The notes under the pieces: generated by a model | The model's database searches: none | Told to the model about the DNA's origin: nothing | The model's input: only the letters and a program-made list of their open reading frames with translations | NCBI GenBank assembly: GCA_964006375.1 | Contig: OZ023269.1 | Coordinates: 64,228,029 to 64,292,028 of the forward strand | Direction: 5' to 3' | DNA: 64,000 nt | DNA from: Tillus elongatus | Lineage: Eukaryota; Arthropoda; Insecta; Coleoptera; Cleridae | Translations under genes and position numbers: made by a program | Part shown: positions 10,422 through 21,281 of the stretch, in pieces | Layout of the letters: the number at the start of each line of letters is the position of its first letter | Position numbering within the stretch: the first letter of the stretch is position 1

Positions 10422-10460
10422 ACTGACTTACACGAGCTATCTCCTATTAACATATATAAT
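10422..10460 (-). promoter_or_regulatory. TATA box and TCAGT initiator for the 150-residue ORF
   Basis: On the minus strand ATTATATATG (10460-10451) lies about 32-34 bp upstream of TCAGT (10426-10422), the arthropod core-promoter spacing. The initiator is about 55 bp from the ATG at 10369. Confidence 0.5.
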
Positions 10461-10479
10461 AGAAATTTCAAGGACGAAT

Positions 10480-10610
10480 TTGTTCAAGACTATATCTCAT
10501 AATATTGCCTTGAAATATGGCCTTGGAATATGACCTTGACGTCGGCCTTGGCTCTGTCCTTGGCTTTGACGATGGTCTTGACCTCGCTCACTCACTCCTC
10601 CCTGTTCCAG
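10480..10610. repeat. Degenerate CCTTGG/CTTGAC mini-repeats
   Basis: About seven imperfect units built on GGCCTTGG or GACCTTGAC, spaced 12-16 bp apart. No coding potential is seen. From here to 11970 I see no gene. Confidence 0.5.
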
Positions 10611-11972
10611 AACAGACACCAACTACCTACTGCATACTAACGGATATGAAATTAAAGATAAAATAAAAAAAGGTGTTCGCCATATTTTTTCAGTTTATTC
10701 ATAGAAAATACAGCCGACTATTGGAGAAGACATCAGGAACAAAATTAAACAGATGTATGTACACACATGTACCATTAACGGTCCGCAAATGGCAAAGAGC
10801 TGATGGGGGAAAACGAAAAAACACTAGCAAAGAATGCGCAGTGTACTAGATGAGGTATTAAGAAAAATTAAAATATAAATTAATATGACAAAAACAATTA
10901 AACTAAATGAGGACAGTACTACAAAGGTCGGTATAAAGCTAAACAGCCAACACTTAAGCAAGTAGAAAGATTGATAATTCCTATAGATAATGGTAAATGT
11001 AGCAAGGAACTGTAAAGGTGTACGGCAATGGCAAAACATGTATAATAAGAGAAAAAATACTCATTAATAAAAGTTAAAACTTGGACCAAGGAAGAGGTTC
11101 ATCAAATCATACGTATGGAGTGTTGTAATGAACAGAAGCTTTTGAAATGTAAACATAGAGAAGCATTACAAAGATAAGGCATACCGATAGAAATAAATTG
11201 AGGTGAGAAACGCTTAATTTGTTAGACATACTATGAGGCATATTAACTTTCTGACAACATTATTTTAAGCACACATACATGGAAAAAGAGAAAAGTAGAC
11301 CAACAGAAAAACTTTGAACAACCTAACGCAATTGAGAAAGTGCGATAGCTACAACGAAATAAATTGCTGCTGCTGGTAACATGTTAAGAGGGGATTGCGA
11401 CACCGCATTTAGACTGTAATGCTACGTATAGTTTCCAAGACATGTAAATATGATATTCACAAGTACGCTTAACATCCTCTGAAGAAGCTAACTTTGTTAG
11501 TGAAATGATTATCTGGTGTGAAAAAACAGTTATGTTGAGGTAGGTTTTACCTGTATGTAGATTATAGTGGTCGCACATATTGCAAATATATTGCATATAT
11601 TTTCGGTACAAAACTATAAATTAATAAAGTAGGTATAGAGTTGAACTGTTCATTTGATTATATTTACAAGTGAAATGTCTTAAATCTATGTACTATTTTC
11701 CATAAACGTTCTCAATAATTGATAAATATGCTGTTTATATTCTCTGGTGGTTTACATGTAATACATTTAAGGACCGATTGTGTAAATGGCAATTTATATC
11801 TTAAAGACGACACAATGAATGAACATATTTTTTATGAAGTAAGAAGTACAAAAAGTGTGTAAGAAACTACATATATTCAGAATGAAAACATGTGGGAACA
11901 GTATTAAATAAAAACAATGGTACAATTGAATAATTATAGGTAATTACCTACCTTTCTTTCCTATATGTTTCA

Positions 11973-12360
11973 ACAAACAACTGTGTGCGTGTGTGTTTTT
12001 TTATATTTCTTTAACGTCGACCTATTTCCGCGACTATGGCCAATCACCGACGCCAGGAAGCAGTTTCACGTCACCATCCTAGAAATTTTGCTGAAGCCCT
12101 GCCTTTCTGTAAAAATGGAAGGGATCTTTAACGTGCCCAACATTGCATGGACACGGGACCGACGGCTTTACGCCCCCTCCGAAGGGCGGAAAGTGCAGAC
12201 ATTCAACTTGCTCAAATACAATGCCACAACCTCGGTTGATGTTAATTGTATGGTATGTACTGAAAAAGTGAAAGGAGTACCCTGGGATCGAACCCAGTAC
12301 CCTTCGGTTCAGAGGCACACGTTCTTACCACTGAACCACCGAGGATCCTACAAACAACTG
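11973..12360 (-). mobile_element. tRNA-derived SINE with 11-bp target duplication
   Basis: The element (11984-12349) lies on the minus strand. Its head holds a Pol III A box (TGGTTCAGTGGTAAGA, about 12338-12322) and B box (GGGTTCGATCCC, about 12295-12283), with a stem TACTGGGTTCGATCCCAGGG, all tRNA-like. A body of about 270 bp follows with GGGCACGTTAAAGATCCC, then an A-rich tail (AAAGAAATATAAAAAAAC). ACAAACAACTG stands at both ends (11973-11983 and 12350-12360) as a perfect target-site duplication. Open frames through it on both strands (151 and 79 codons) are artefacts. The parental tRNA is not certain; the head is Gly/Glu/Lys-like. Confidence 0.85.
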
Positions 12361-12935
12361 AACACCTTAAAAACATACACTATAATACTTCGTTGGCATC
12401 ACCACAGGGGAAAAATGTAATATGTTCTTAAAAGCAATAATACACACCTAAATCCGAAACAGGTTCTTGGAATCTAAATTCTTGTTATTTATCTACCAGC
12501 AATGTTTATTAGCACGGCCACGGCCCTAAATTAAGTTAACGGTATTTCAAACGTTGCCACTTCTCCAGACGTTCAATCATTGCTTTAATCTAAACGACAC
12601 ATACTCTCTAAGATATACTGTGAATGAGAAGCGCCTCTAGTAGCAAACTGTTGAACTAGACGTTTGTCTAAAAAGTACATATGACCATTCTGCACACAAT
12701 ACAAAAAATCGGTACGTCTTTGTTGTTAAAGTAAACTAGTTTTTTCTTTGCAATATCCATAAAGTAGGACTAACAGTTCAAGCACAAGCCGTGTGAGGAC
12801 GCATTTGTTACTGTAACCCATAGAAAACAAGGCAAATATTTTCTGCGTCCGTATAAAGATGCACAAAGGCGGTGGACGCAGAATCATATGCAATAATATA
12901 ATGTGCGGCCGCCTAAAAGATCGTATGATGTATAT

Positions 12936-13051
<116 letters not shown>

Positions 13052-13527
13052 ATAATTTACATGACAGCCATGAAGTATGAATTATATACTGGGAATATAT
13101 CATAGGACATCTCAAGTACATTATTTAGTTACATGCTAAAGATGAGTCTAGATACATTATTGAAATATTATTAATTACATCTCCTTAACAGCACAGGCGA
13201 TGTCTCCAGCATGTTAAGCAGTCATGTGTCTGCGATGTAATATCAATGTTGGCAGTTGCTGACATTTCCTAGCTCTGGTAACTGCATAGACCTTACAAAG
13301 TACATCTCTGCGATGTTCAATGTCGCGCTGTTACATGCAAAATACATTATTGTTATGTGGTTGTGTTGCCTTGGTATCCACTCACACACATACGCGAGCG
13401 CAAATACACTAATGTATATGCACTCACTTCAACAGGATTTATACGCCCAGTAGCTAACACTAGACACAGGACAGAAAATGCACATTACTTCTTCATGTGC
13501 ACATACACACATACGTATACGCAGGGA

Positions 13528-13575
13528 GCAACTTATAGCGTAGATGTTTGCATACATATGTAGTCTATAAGTTGC
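13528..13575. repeat. 11-bp perfect inverted repeat
   Basis: GCAACTTATAG and CTATAAGTTGC face each other across a 26-bp loop containing the palindrome CATACATATG. It may be a hairpin or a relic of a small foldback element. Confidence 0.4.
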
Positions 13576-13879
13576 TGCAGGCGAAACACTGGGACACTTT
13601 TCACACCAATGGAGCCTGTGATGGTGACTGTTTAACATACTGGGGAGGTTGTGGTCAAAATAGGTTAACACAAGGATAGACACAAAGGAATTTACTTTTA
13701 TCTCTCTGACTTCACCTTAACCTGCTAAATTTATTTATTATCCCTTAACACTATATAGTACATTGACACTAGTACAATATGTATTGGAACAGTCCAATTT
13801 TCAAAATATCTATAAGAGCTATAAAAACATAGATAACAAAGTCTTTAACAAAACACATGAAGGTGACCATGACACTTTT

Positions 13880-14107
13880 ATTACAAACAGCTTCATACAT
13901 AAGTGATGTCACATGAAGTAGAAAGGAAACATTGCGTTCTATCAAATTACAAAATAATATTTTCTTTGTTCGTGTTGCATAATACAGGAAAAAATCTTAA
14001 CGAAAAACAAAAGACCGATCTTAGAGTTCAGAATGTAAGTGATAGAAAAAGCAGCACTAACAACTATATATTGCAAAATGACAAACAAATAGAATGTGTA
14101 TTGAGAT
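13880..14107 (+). pseudogene. Virus-like remnant, left part, interrupted by the retrozyme
   Basis: An open stretch (KHCVLSNYKIIFSLF...) reaches the left copy of the 14-bp target duplication. The sequence after the right copy (15411 onward) carries DDINELVDRLRLLVASQVAG, typical of small ORFs that accompany Polinton/adintovirus-type structural genes in arthropod genomes. The two flanks were contiguous before the retrozyme entered. The left flank itself is not recognised. Confidence 0.35.
14094..14107 (+). repeat. Left target-site duplication of the retrozyme
   Basis: ATGTGTATTGAGAT, repeated exactly at 15411-15424. Confidence 0.9.
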
Positions 14108-14225
14108 TAAGTGAGTGGTGAGCGTGTCGCCACCTAGTTGCGAAACCAAGTAGTATGTTGTCACGCCATCCATATAACACAAAGTGTTAAAAAAAGAGAC
14201 TGTATACAACCAACTAACAATTTAT
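14108..14225 (-). repeat. Inverted partial retrozyme unit at the left end
   Basis: Reads as the reverse complement of the unit segment around 14240-14365 (the CACCTAGTTGCGAAACCAAG and CACAAAGTGTTAAAAAAAGA segments are inverted). Such an inverted 5' copy is typical of Penelope-type insertions and also occurs in the insertion at 41544-42154. Confidence 0.8.
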
Positions 14226-14415
14226 TAAAGTGTTAAATGGTTGTATACAGTCATGGTTGTATACAGTCTATACTTTTTAACACTTTGTGTTATTTGGAGC
14301 TGGCGTGACAACATACTACTTGGTTCCGCAACTAGGTGGCGACACGCTCACCACTCACTTAGTGTTGAAAGGCTGGCTACTTTAGCCGTATTACTTTATA
14401 GGTATATTTTCGCTG

Positions 14416-14476
14416 CAATTAGTATGCCGTACTGACGAGCTCTAATGAGAGCGAAACCGGTCTACGGTTCTTATTG
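14416..14476 (+). ncRNA. Hammerhead ribozyme 1 (type I, minimal stem III)
   Basis: Outer stem I CAATTAG/CTTATTG (one mismatch), internal loop, inner stem I CCGTA/TACGG, core CTGACGA (14432-14438), stem II GCTCT/AGAGC with AATG loop, GAA, stem III ACC/GGT without a loop, then C17 and cleavage between 14462 and 14463 (GTC site). All conserved core bases are present, so self-cleavage is predicted. Confidence 0.9.
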
Positions 14477-14726
14477 TTGTGAGAATGCATCTAGCCTTAC
14501 ATACTTTGTCCCCTTTGCCTAATGGCTGAAATGGGCCAGGGCTGACAATTTATTAAATTGTTAGTTGGTTGTATGCAGTCTCTTTTTGTAACACTTTGTG
14601 TTATTTGGAGTTGGGGTGACAACATACTACTTGGTTCCGCAACTAGGTGGAGACACGCTCACCACTCACTTAGTGTTGAAAGGTTGGCTACTTTAGCCGT
14701 ATTACTTTATAGTTGTATTTTCGCTG

Positions 14727-14781
14727 CAATTAGTATGCCGTACTGAGAAATGAGAGCGAAACCGGTCTACGGTTCCAATTG
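14727..14781 (+). ncRNA. Hammerhead ribozyme 2, damaged stem II
   Basis: Stem I and stem III with GTC (cleavage position 14767/14768) are intact, but a deletion turns CTGACGAGCTCTAATGAGAG into CTGAGAAATGAGAG. This removes core bases and the 5' strand of stem II. Predicted inactive. Confidence 0.85.
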
Positions 14782-15021
14782 TTGTGAGAATGCATCTAGC
14801 CTTACATACTTTGTCCCTATACTAGGGTGAAATGAGCCAGGGCTGACATTTTTTTAAATTGTTGGTTGTATACAGTCTCTTTTTTTAACTTGGTGTTATT
14901 TAGAGCTGGCGTGACAACATACTACTTGGTTCCGCAACTTAGTGGAGACATGCTCACCACTCACTTAGTGTTGAAAGGCTGGATACTTTAGCCGTATTAC
15001 TTTATAGGTGTATTTTCGCTG

Positions 15022-15082
15022 CAATTAGTATGCCGTACTGACGAGCTCTAATGAGAGCGAAACCGGTCTACAGTTCTAATTG
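15022..15082 (+). ncRNA. Hammerhead ribozyme 3
   Basis: Full core CTGACGA, stem II and stem III. The outer stem CAATTAG/CTAATTG is perfect. Inner stem I has one mismatch (CCGTA/TACAG). Cleavage is predicted between 15068 and 15069. Likely active but weaker than copies 1 and 4. Confidence 0.88.
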
Positions 15083-15325
15083 TTGTGAGAATGCATCTAG
15101 CCTTACATACTTTGTCCCTATATCAGGGTGAAATGGGCCAGGGCTGACAATTTATTAAATTGTTTGGTTGTATACAGTCTCTTTTTTTAACACTTTGTGT
15201 TATTTGGAGCTGGCGTGACAACATACTACTTGCTTCCGCAACTAGGTTGAGACACGCTCACCACTCACTTAGCGTTGAAAGGCTGGCTACTTTAGCCGTA
15301 TAACTTTATAGGTGTATTTTCTCTG

Positions 15326-15386
15326 CAATTAGTATGCCGTACTGACGAGCTCTAATGAGAGCGAAACCGGTCTACGGTTCTAATTG
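15326..15386 (+). ncRNA. Hammerhead ribozyme 4, complete consensus
   Basis: Every element is perfect: outer stem I CAATTAG/CTAATTG, inner stem I CCGTA/TACGG, core CTGACGA (15342-15348), stem II GCTCT/AGAGC, GAA, stem III ACC/GGT, cleavage between 15372 and 15373. The inner loop (TATG against TT) is where type I hammerheads make the loop-loop contact needed for fast cleavage. Confidence 0.92.
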
Positions 15387-15410
15387 TTGTGAGAATGCAT
15401 CTAGCCTTAC

Positions 15411-15424
15411 ATGTGTATTGAGAT
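15411..15424 (+). repeat. Right target-site duplication of the retrozyme
   Basis: Exact copy of 14094-14107. Confidence 0.9.
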
Positions 15425-15990
15425 GACATAAATGAGTTGGTTGATAGACTTAGACTTTTAGTGGCTTCTCAAGTTGCTGGTAATAACGCTCATAACAACG
15501 AAATTCAGTCAATCATTGAAGAACTAAAGGAAGCTGATGTTATCGCCTAGTAGATCACATATATACCATAAATACCCACCTATTGCTAATATAAATATGT
15601 CTAAGTCTAAGTTTGGACGTTCGCAGTCCAATAAACGTTCTAATCTTTAAATTATTGACAGAAAGATTTTCCCAAACCAGATTATGCAACGTCGCTGATC
15701 CAGTCGATTCAACAGATGGTGTAAATAAAAAATTTGTTGATGCATGGATAGACGACTATCACAAGAACAAAGATGAGGTAACACAAAGAATAATTGCCAT
15801 ACTACTTGAAGCTGTGCACAAGCCAGAGCTGGAAGAGTTTTAAAAAACGAATTGGAAAATAAATTGGAAAATTTAACCCAGAACATAACTGCTCTACTTT
15901 CAAAAGATATTGACCTATCAAAGAATAACAAGTTGAAGAAGAAGTTGGGTGAACTAGACAACAAACACACTGGTTACAAGTACATATAAG
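15425..15990 (+). pseudogene. Virus-like structural ORF remnants
   Basis: Three short readings follow each other: INELVDRLRLLVASQ to TAG at 15550, a Lys/Ser-rich start MSKSKFGRSQSNKRSNL near 15597, and CNVADPVDSTDGVNKKF (15613-15843). The last holds a phage-fibre-like VADP-x-DGVNKKF repeat head and a coiled-coil tail that runs on to about 15985 in another frame. The ADPxD-GVNKKFVD motif recurs in small structural-type proteins of Polinton/adintovirus-like elements. The unit is broken by stops and shifts. It lies just upstream of the integrase remnant on the same strand. Confidence 0.45.
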
Positions 15991-16039
15991 TGTTTATCAA
16001 TTGTTTTTAAAAGTGCTTGTGGACCCGCCCACTGAAATC

Positions 16040-16650
16040 TAAAATGCTGAAGAGGTGGGTAAAGCTATGGCTGATATTTTAGCTAATAGTACAGCTGCTA
16101 CCAATATACAGTCTGATCTTGGTAAGGAGTTTGACAACTCCAAATTTAACGCCTTCATGAAAAATACAACATTAATCACTAGAGCACTTATAGTGTGAAG
16201 AAGGCTGCAATTGTGAAAAGAGTCATACGAACCTTAAAAGAGAAGCTATATAAAAACTTTAACTTGTTTGGTTCCTACAAGTAGTTTAATACACTACCTG
16301 ATGTCACATATGCCTACAACTCAATTATGCATTCAACAACTGGTGTAAAACCTAAAGATGTTAATAAGAAAAATGAGGCAGCTATTCGTGAACAAGTTTA
16401 CTCAAATATTAAAGTGTGTGACCAGAAAAAATTCAAAGTGTAAGTGTAAGTAAAGCCAAAGCCAAATTTTAAAAGGGATATACACCTCGTTGGTCAACAG
16501 AATTATTCACGATTGTTAGTATCCATTTCACAAATCCAGTAACATACTTTCTTGAAGAGATGCAGGGAAAACCAATCAGTGGATGGTTTTACGAGGAAGA
16601 ACTAGAAAAGACTAAACAAACAGACATCAGGTTGAACGCCTCTTGAGAAA
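16040..16650 (+). pseudogene. Retrovirus-like DDE integrase remnant (Polinton/adintovirus type)
   Basis: Readable in several frames. The second catalytic region is SDLGKEFDNSKFNAFMK. The third is KAAIVKRVIRTLKEKLYKNF, where family members have Glu before RVIRTLK and this copy has Lys, so catalysis is lost. TYAYNSIMHSTTGVKPKDVN follows, and a C-terminal chromo/SH3-like end near 16470-16600 contains GYTPRWSTELFTI, FTNPVTYFLE and GWFYEEELEK, the signature of the F54H12.3-like integrases of Polintons. The N-terminal zinc domain and first Asp are missing. At least three stops and two shifts occur. It supports a second virus-like insertion in this window, separate from the polymerase at 1-4.6 kb. 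Confidence 0.8.
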
Positions 16651-16794
16651 GGTAAGAAACTATGTAAAATGGTTATGTTTTGATAAATTCATTATTCTTG
16701 GATAAATTCAGACGATGTTAAATAAGCTTATATATTTAATGTATTAATGTACTTGGAATAAAATAAAAGTCTTTGTTAAAATGTATGTTTTTAG

Positions 16795-17170
<376 letters not shown>

Positions 17171-18543
17171 AGCACCGTAGGTTTAATTTTTTGTATAAAA
17201 AATGTAAAGGAAATTTTTAAAACGCAATATTTTTTGTTTGTTTGAAGTACTGCAGTGATTCAAATGAAAATTTGCACATATAAGGGAGATGTCAAAATAA
17301 AGTTGGTAACCAAATTTCATTTTAAATGGTCCACGAGGAAAGAAGTTGTTCGAAAATGAAAAATGTGTAAGAAATAAATAATATGTAAGAAATAAATAAT
17401 CTACATCAGTTTGAATTGCATAGGCATTTCGCACATTCAACGTTGACAAGGATAGTTAGAGTATTAATGTGTTTGTTATTACTTTAGACCCGAAAAATGT
17501 AAAATCGTCGAAGCGACACAAGAGTTCGTAAATATAAATAAGCAGGGTTGTCAGATATAATAAAAATTAACAAATATTAAAATGTAATTTGATTCTTAGG
17601 ATGAAAACATATGGACCTAACATATTTTAAAATTATTAATGACATAATTCAAACAATAATTGCGGTACAATAACCAAACATTTTGAATTACCAAATCCGT
17701 ATGATATTTTAAATTAAAACTTATTTATACTTGAAAACTTTTTGCACTATATGTCAATGCAGCAGTGTAGTACTGTCTACTGTCATCTGTTTTTTTTTTA
17801 ATTTAAACGCCGTTAGGGTGGAAAGCGCTACACGGTATATCCACATCATGTTTTAATGGTTTTTTTTCTAAATATCAAATAGTACGGTGAAATCTTTCCT
17901 TCACTACCATGATTCAGGTAATCGTGATATTATATTTATTTTAGCAGAAACACCTTACAACAATTATCAGAATTGAGAGCAAAGTGAGCAAGTGAGAGCA
18001 AAATTCAAGTTAGGATCTACGTTAATTGTTTTTAAGAAAGTAACCTTAAATTTGCGAATCTTTTATGAAAACAACAAAACAGAGATGAATTTATATAATT
18101 AAAGTTGAAAGATGTTTACTATATATAAAAGGTATGTATTCCTATTTTTTATGTTATCATTTTAGAGGTAATCTTATATACTTTGAAGTATTTACCCAAG
18201 GTGAAATAATTTAGCACATGTCCAAAGCCTAAGATTTTTTCTGTTGTGTTTTGTGAGCTTGAATTAGTTTTTGTTATAATTTATTGTCATTTATGGAGAC
18301 ATAAGTAGAACTTACTTTAAAAATTATTTCCTTTTTTAGCAATGGTAGTTTCCACAAAATCAGCAGTAGTGAGTTTTCTTAAAGATGAGAAAGAGTAAGA
18401 GGGTCACGCAGGAGGTATAACCTATGACCTTTGATGCTACAGTGGCTTCTTTCTAATTAAAATATGTAGTATGGAGTATTGAAAACAGGAAGTGTACTGT
18501 CCAGGTAATATTTTTTTAAATAGTGTCAAACTTGTAATTTCCC
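17171..18543. other. No gene seen
   Basis: AT-rich sequence with only short frames. The 88-codon minus frame at 17183-17449 has no recognisable features. Confidence 0.4.
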
Positions 18544-19522
18544 TTAAGCTAATGCCCACTGAGCAAGGTAATATTGCATTAACATTGCAGAATCTTTTCC
18601 AAAGCAAGTGTAAGTTTAATAGATAACTTGCAGAAAGCCTCCTGCAAGTTCGTTGCAAATGGCAAATCTTCCCCCCAGTGACTTTACATATGTAAGTGTT
18701 TCTTTTGTAACTTTACTGCAAGTTTACTGTAGTGAGCTGTTACAAACTTTCTTTATACGTACACATGTTACTTTACAGCAAGCTTCAACTTTAAAAGGGC
18801 CTGGCAAAGTTGTAAAAAAAAAACTTTCATTTGCAACTTATCTGCAATTGTATATATTATATATACAGTGCAAGTTTGTAACCTGTGATAATTCCAATTA
18901 ATCTACTTCAACTTTTTTTTTCAAAAATGCTCGGAGTCTGATAATATTCTCAGTTACAATCTTTTCAAAAATGTATTATACAATTTGTATCAAATGCCAT
19001 TGATAATTTTTGTAAATGACAACCTTAGCTTTTTGTTGACTTTTTTTAAAGTACACATCAAGCGATACAAAACCACCAACTTTCAAATTTTTATTATAAA
19101 TCTTGAGTTGAAAGCACGAAAAAAATTGTGTAGTTATCAATGAATAAAAATTTTAAATCTGCTGGTTTTCTACAACTTCACATGTAAGAACTTAAAAATA
19201 GTCAACAAAAACGTAAGGTTGATTCAAAGAAATTATCGATGAAGTCATTTTTCAAATATGGTATATACTGTATAGCTTTTTTAAAAGACTGCAACTCGAA
19301 ATACTAACCAATGTGTCCAAGCATTTTTGAAAAAAGAAACTGTATTTGATTAACTGAATTTATTTCAAGTTACAAACTAATACTGAATATAGGTATATAG
19401 GTGTATTTATACATAATATAAAATTTCTTGTAAAACTGTAAAAAATGACAAGACAATGTTAATTAGAATAAAATCTTTATTACATAAAAAAATTAAAGAC
19501 TTACAATTTCATTTCTGCTGAT

Positions 19523-20841
19523 AGATAGATAGATATAGACTTTATTGACCATCAAATGTACATGGTAAGTCACTGTCTTTATAAGTACCGACTATAGTTA
19601 CTAGATAGAAATAGTTAGACATATAGCGAGCGTGTCCATGTTTAGCCTAAAATGCAGTTCTAGTCAAAACTCAGCGACAAAATAGATAACTTGAACTCGT
19701 GATATCGTTATTAATTGACGGATTTCAAAAATTCCTTTTTCTAAATAAATACCAATTAATTGTTTTTGATATTGTTTTACTAAATAACTCTTTAGTCGTC
19801 TAGAAAAACGTGTGAAACACCAATAACAAAAACGAAGCCTTCTGCAGCATTACTTGTTTTGAGAGGCAATATTTTTTTTAGCTTCTAAAATATGTGGTGA
19901 CATATGTTACATAAAATAAATTCAACATATCAAATACTATTGTGAAAAAGAAATATCTAAAATGGTGCGTTCATTTCGATTTTAGAGAAAGTTTAATTAA
20001 GCAAACGTAAGAATATGCAATGGATAAATCAAGCACAGGTAAATGAATACAACTTCACTGCGAAAATAGCTTAAACATGACGACAGTCTCTGAAAGTGTT
20101 CACGCATGTCTTAACTATCCCTATCGAGTAAGTATAGTACCGTCAATGTCTAAAATGTCAGAAACATTGAGTTAAAATAAAGCAAAATTATGACTACAAT
20201 GAATTACGTATATATAAAAAAAGTCTGTGGCTAGTCGAACTTGTCTTCCAAAGCTTTTGCCTAACACACAGACACACACACTACAAAGAATGAATACAAG
20301 TAGTATGTAACATTATACACATTGGTTTAGAGCACTAATAAATTCCTTCACCTTGGTTTTTGTTTTATAACATCCACTAGTGCCTACTGTAATCTTGTTA
20401 GTGGAAGCATCTTAATAACATTAGGTAGAAAATTGAGGAATTTGATTCCCAAGTAATCAAACATCTGCTTTGTTTTCTCCTTTTTGTGGAACTGTATTTT
20501 TAATTCATGCCTGTACCTGGTATTGATGTTGCGAACTTCATCATTCACTGGATATTTTGAATACATATACTGAAGAAGGATATAGCTGGAAGTGTACCTA
20601 AGTATCCCATTGGCCTCGAACACATCAGGGCAGCTTTTTCTTGGACCTACGCACACAATGTCCTTATTGCTCTTTTTTGCATGATAAACACATGTTCCGC
20701 TGCTGACGAGTTAACCCATATGAATGTTCCATAGCATAGAATACTGCGACAAGTGTAAAATAAGCAATCCTGACAGCTTGATGGGTACTGCTCCACTGTT
20801 ATTATGATGTCAATTGCTATGTATAAGCCACATGCTTCCAT
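19523..20841 (-). mobile_element. 5'-truncated LINE (Jockey/CR1-like) 3' fragment
   Basis: Two overlapping minus frames, 20841-20647 and 20656-20384, carry the conserved C-terminal region of LINE reverse transcriptases: CRSILCYGTFIWVNSSAAEH, VFIMQKRAIRTLCA, then GPRKSCPDVFEANGILRY and YNTR-like NTRYRHELKIQF, ending FNFLPN-type NFLPNVIK. One frameshift lies near 20650. The 3' UTR runs to about 19523, holds AATAAAGTC and ends in a (TATC)n microsatellite, as CR1/Jockey-type elements do. Catalytic RT motifs are absent because of the 5' truncation. Confidence 0.7.
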
Positions 20842-21281
20842 AGGTGAATCATATTTAACGTTTTAAAATGAATTGGTCTGCCCAGGTATGACATCTCCAG
20901 GCTGCTTCTAAGGACATAACAAAATTCATGTAAATAATATAATATTGCATAAAAAGAAACAAAAATATAAATGCAGCCATTTTATAATAATTCACCAATA
21001 GCGACATACCAAAATAATTATGCTACAGAAAAGAGAATAATGAATTCACACATGTATTTAATATATAGCTGTTTTAGGGATTCTTACCTGAAATGTTTGT
21101 CGATATACTCCATGTTTCATTATCTACTCTCCAGACAACGAATTACAAAATTCAAACAATTCAGGCTACAATAAGATTGTTCAATCTTTAAAACTTCCAG
21201 GAAAATAAATAGACATAGATCAAATAACAACTTATGATGATGAAATTATAAAAAAAGTAAACAACAAACCGCCATTAATTA

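Larger units (their letters stand above)
14108..15410 (+). mobile_element. Retrozyme: tandem hammerhead-ribozyme retroelement insertion
   Basis: The insertion is 1303 bp between perfect 14-bp direct repeats. From about 14240 it consists of tandem units in plus orientation. The predicted cleavage sites after 14462, 14767, 15068 and 15372 define monomers of 305, 301 and 304 nt. Each unit shares TTAACACTTTGTGTTATTTG, GACAACATACTACTTGGTTC, CACGCTCACCACTCACTTAG and the ribozyme. The first about 120 bp (14108-14225) is an inverted partial copy of the unit, giving a hairpin with 14240-14380. There is no ORF: short frames are shadows. Non-coding monomers with type I hammerheads, tandem arrays and target duplications define animal retrozymes, thought to be mobilised by Penelope-like elements. 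Homology to a specific family is not tested here. Confidence 0.9.

Noticed and set aside
12283..12349. Functional tRNA gene
   Set aside because: Only the A/B boxes and TΨC stem are tRNA-like, no clean anticodon arm or acceptor stem; the flanking duplication shows a SINE.
11965..12420. 151-codon plus ORF and 79-codon minus ORF
   Set aside because: They lie in the SINE; the open frames are chance.
14241..14746. Two similar 62-64-codon ORFs (YSLYFLTLCVIWSW / QSLFVTLCVIWSW)
   Set aside because: Repeated translation of the non-coding retrozyme unit.
14108..15410. CRISPR-like array
   Set aside because: Units are about 303 bp without short-repeat/spacer structure, and each holds a hammerhead fold.
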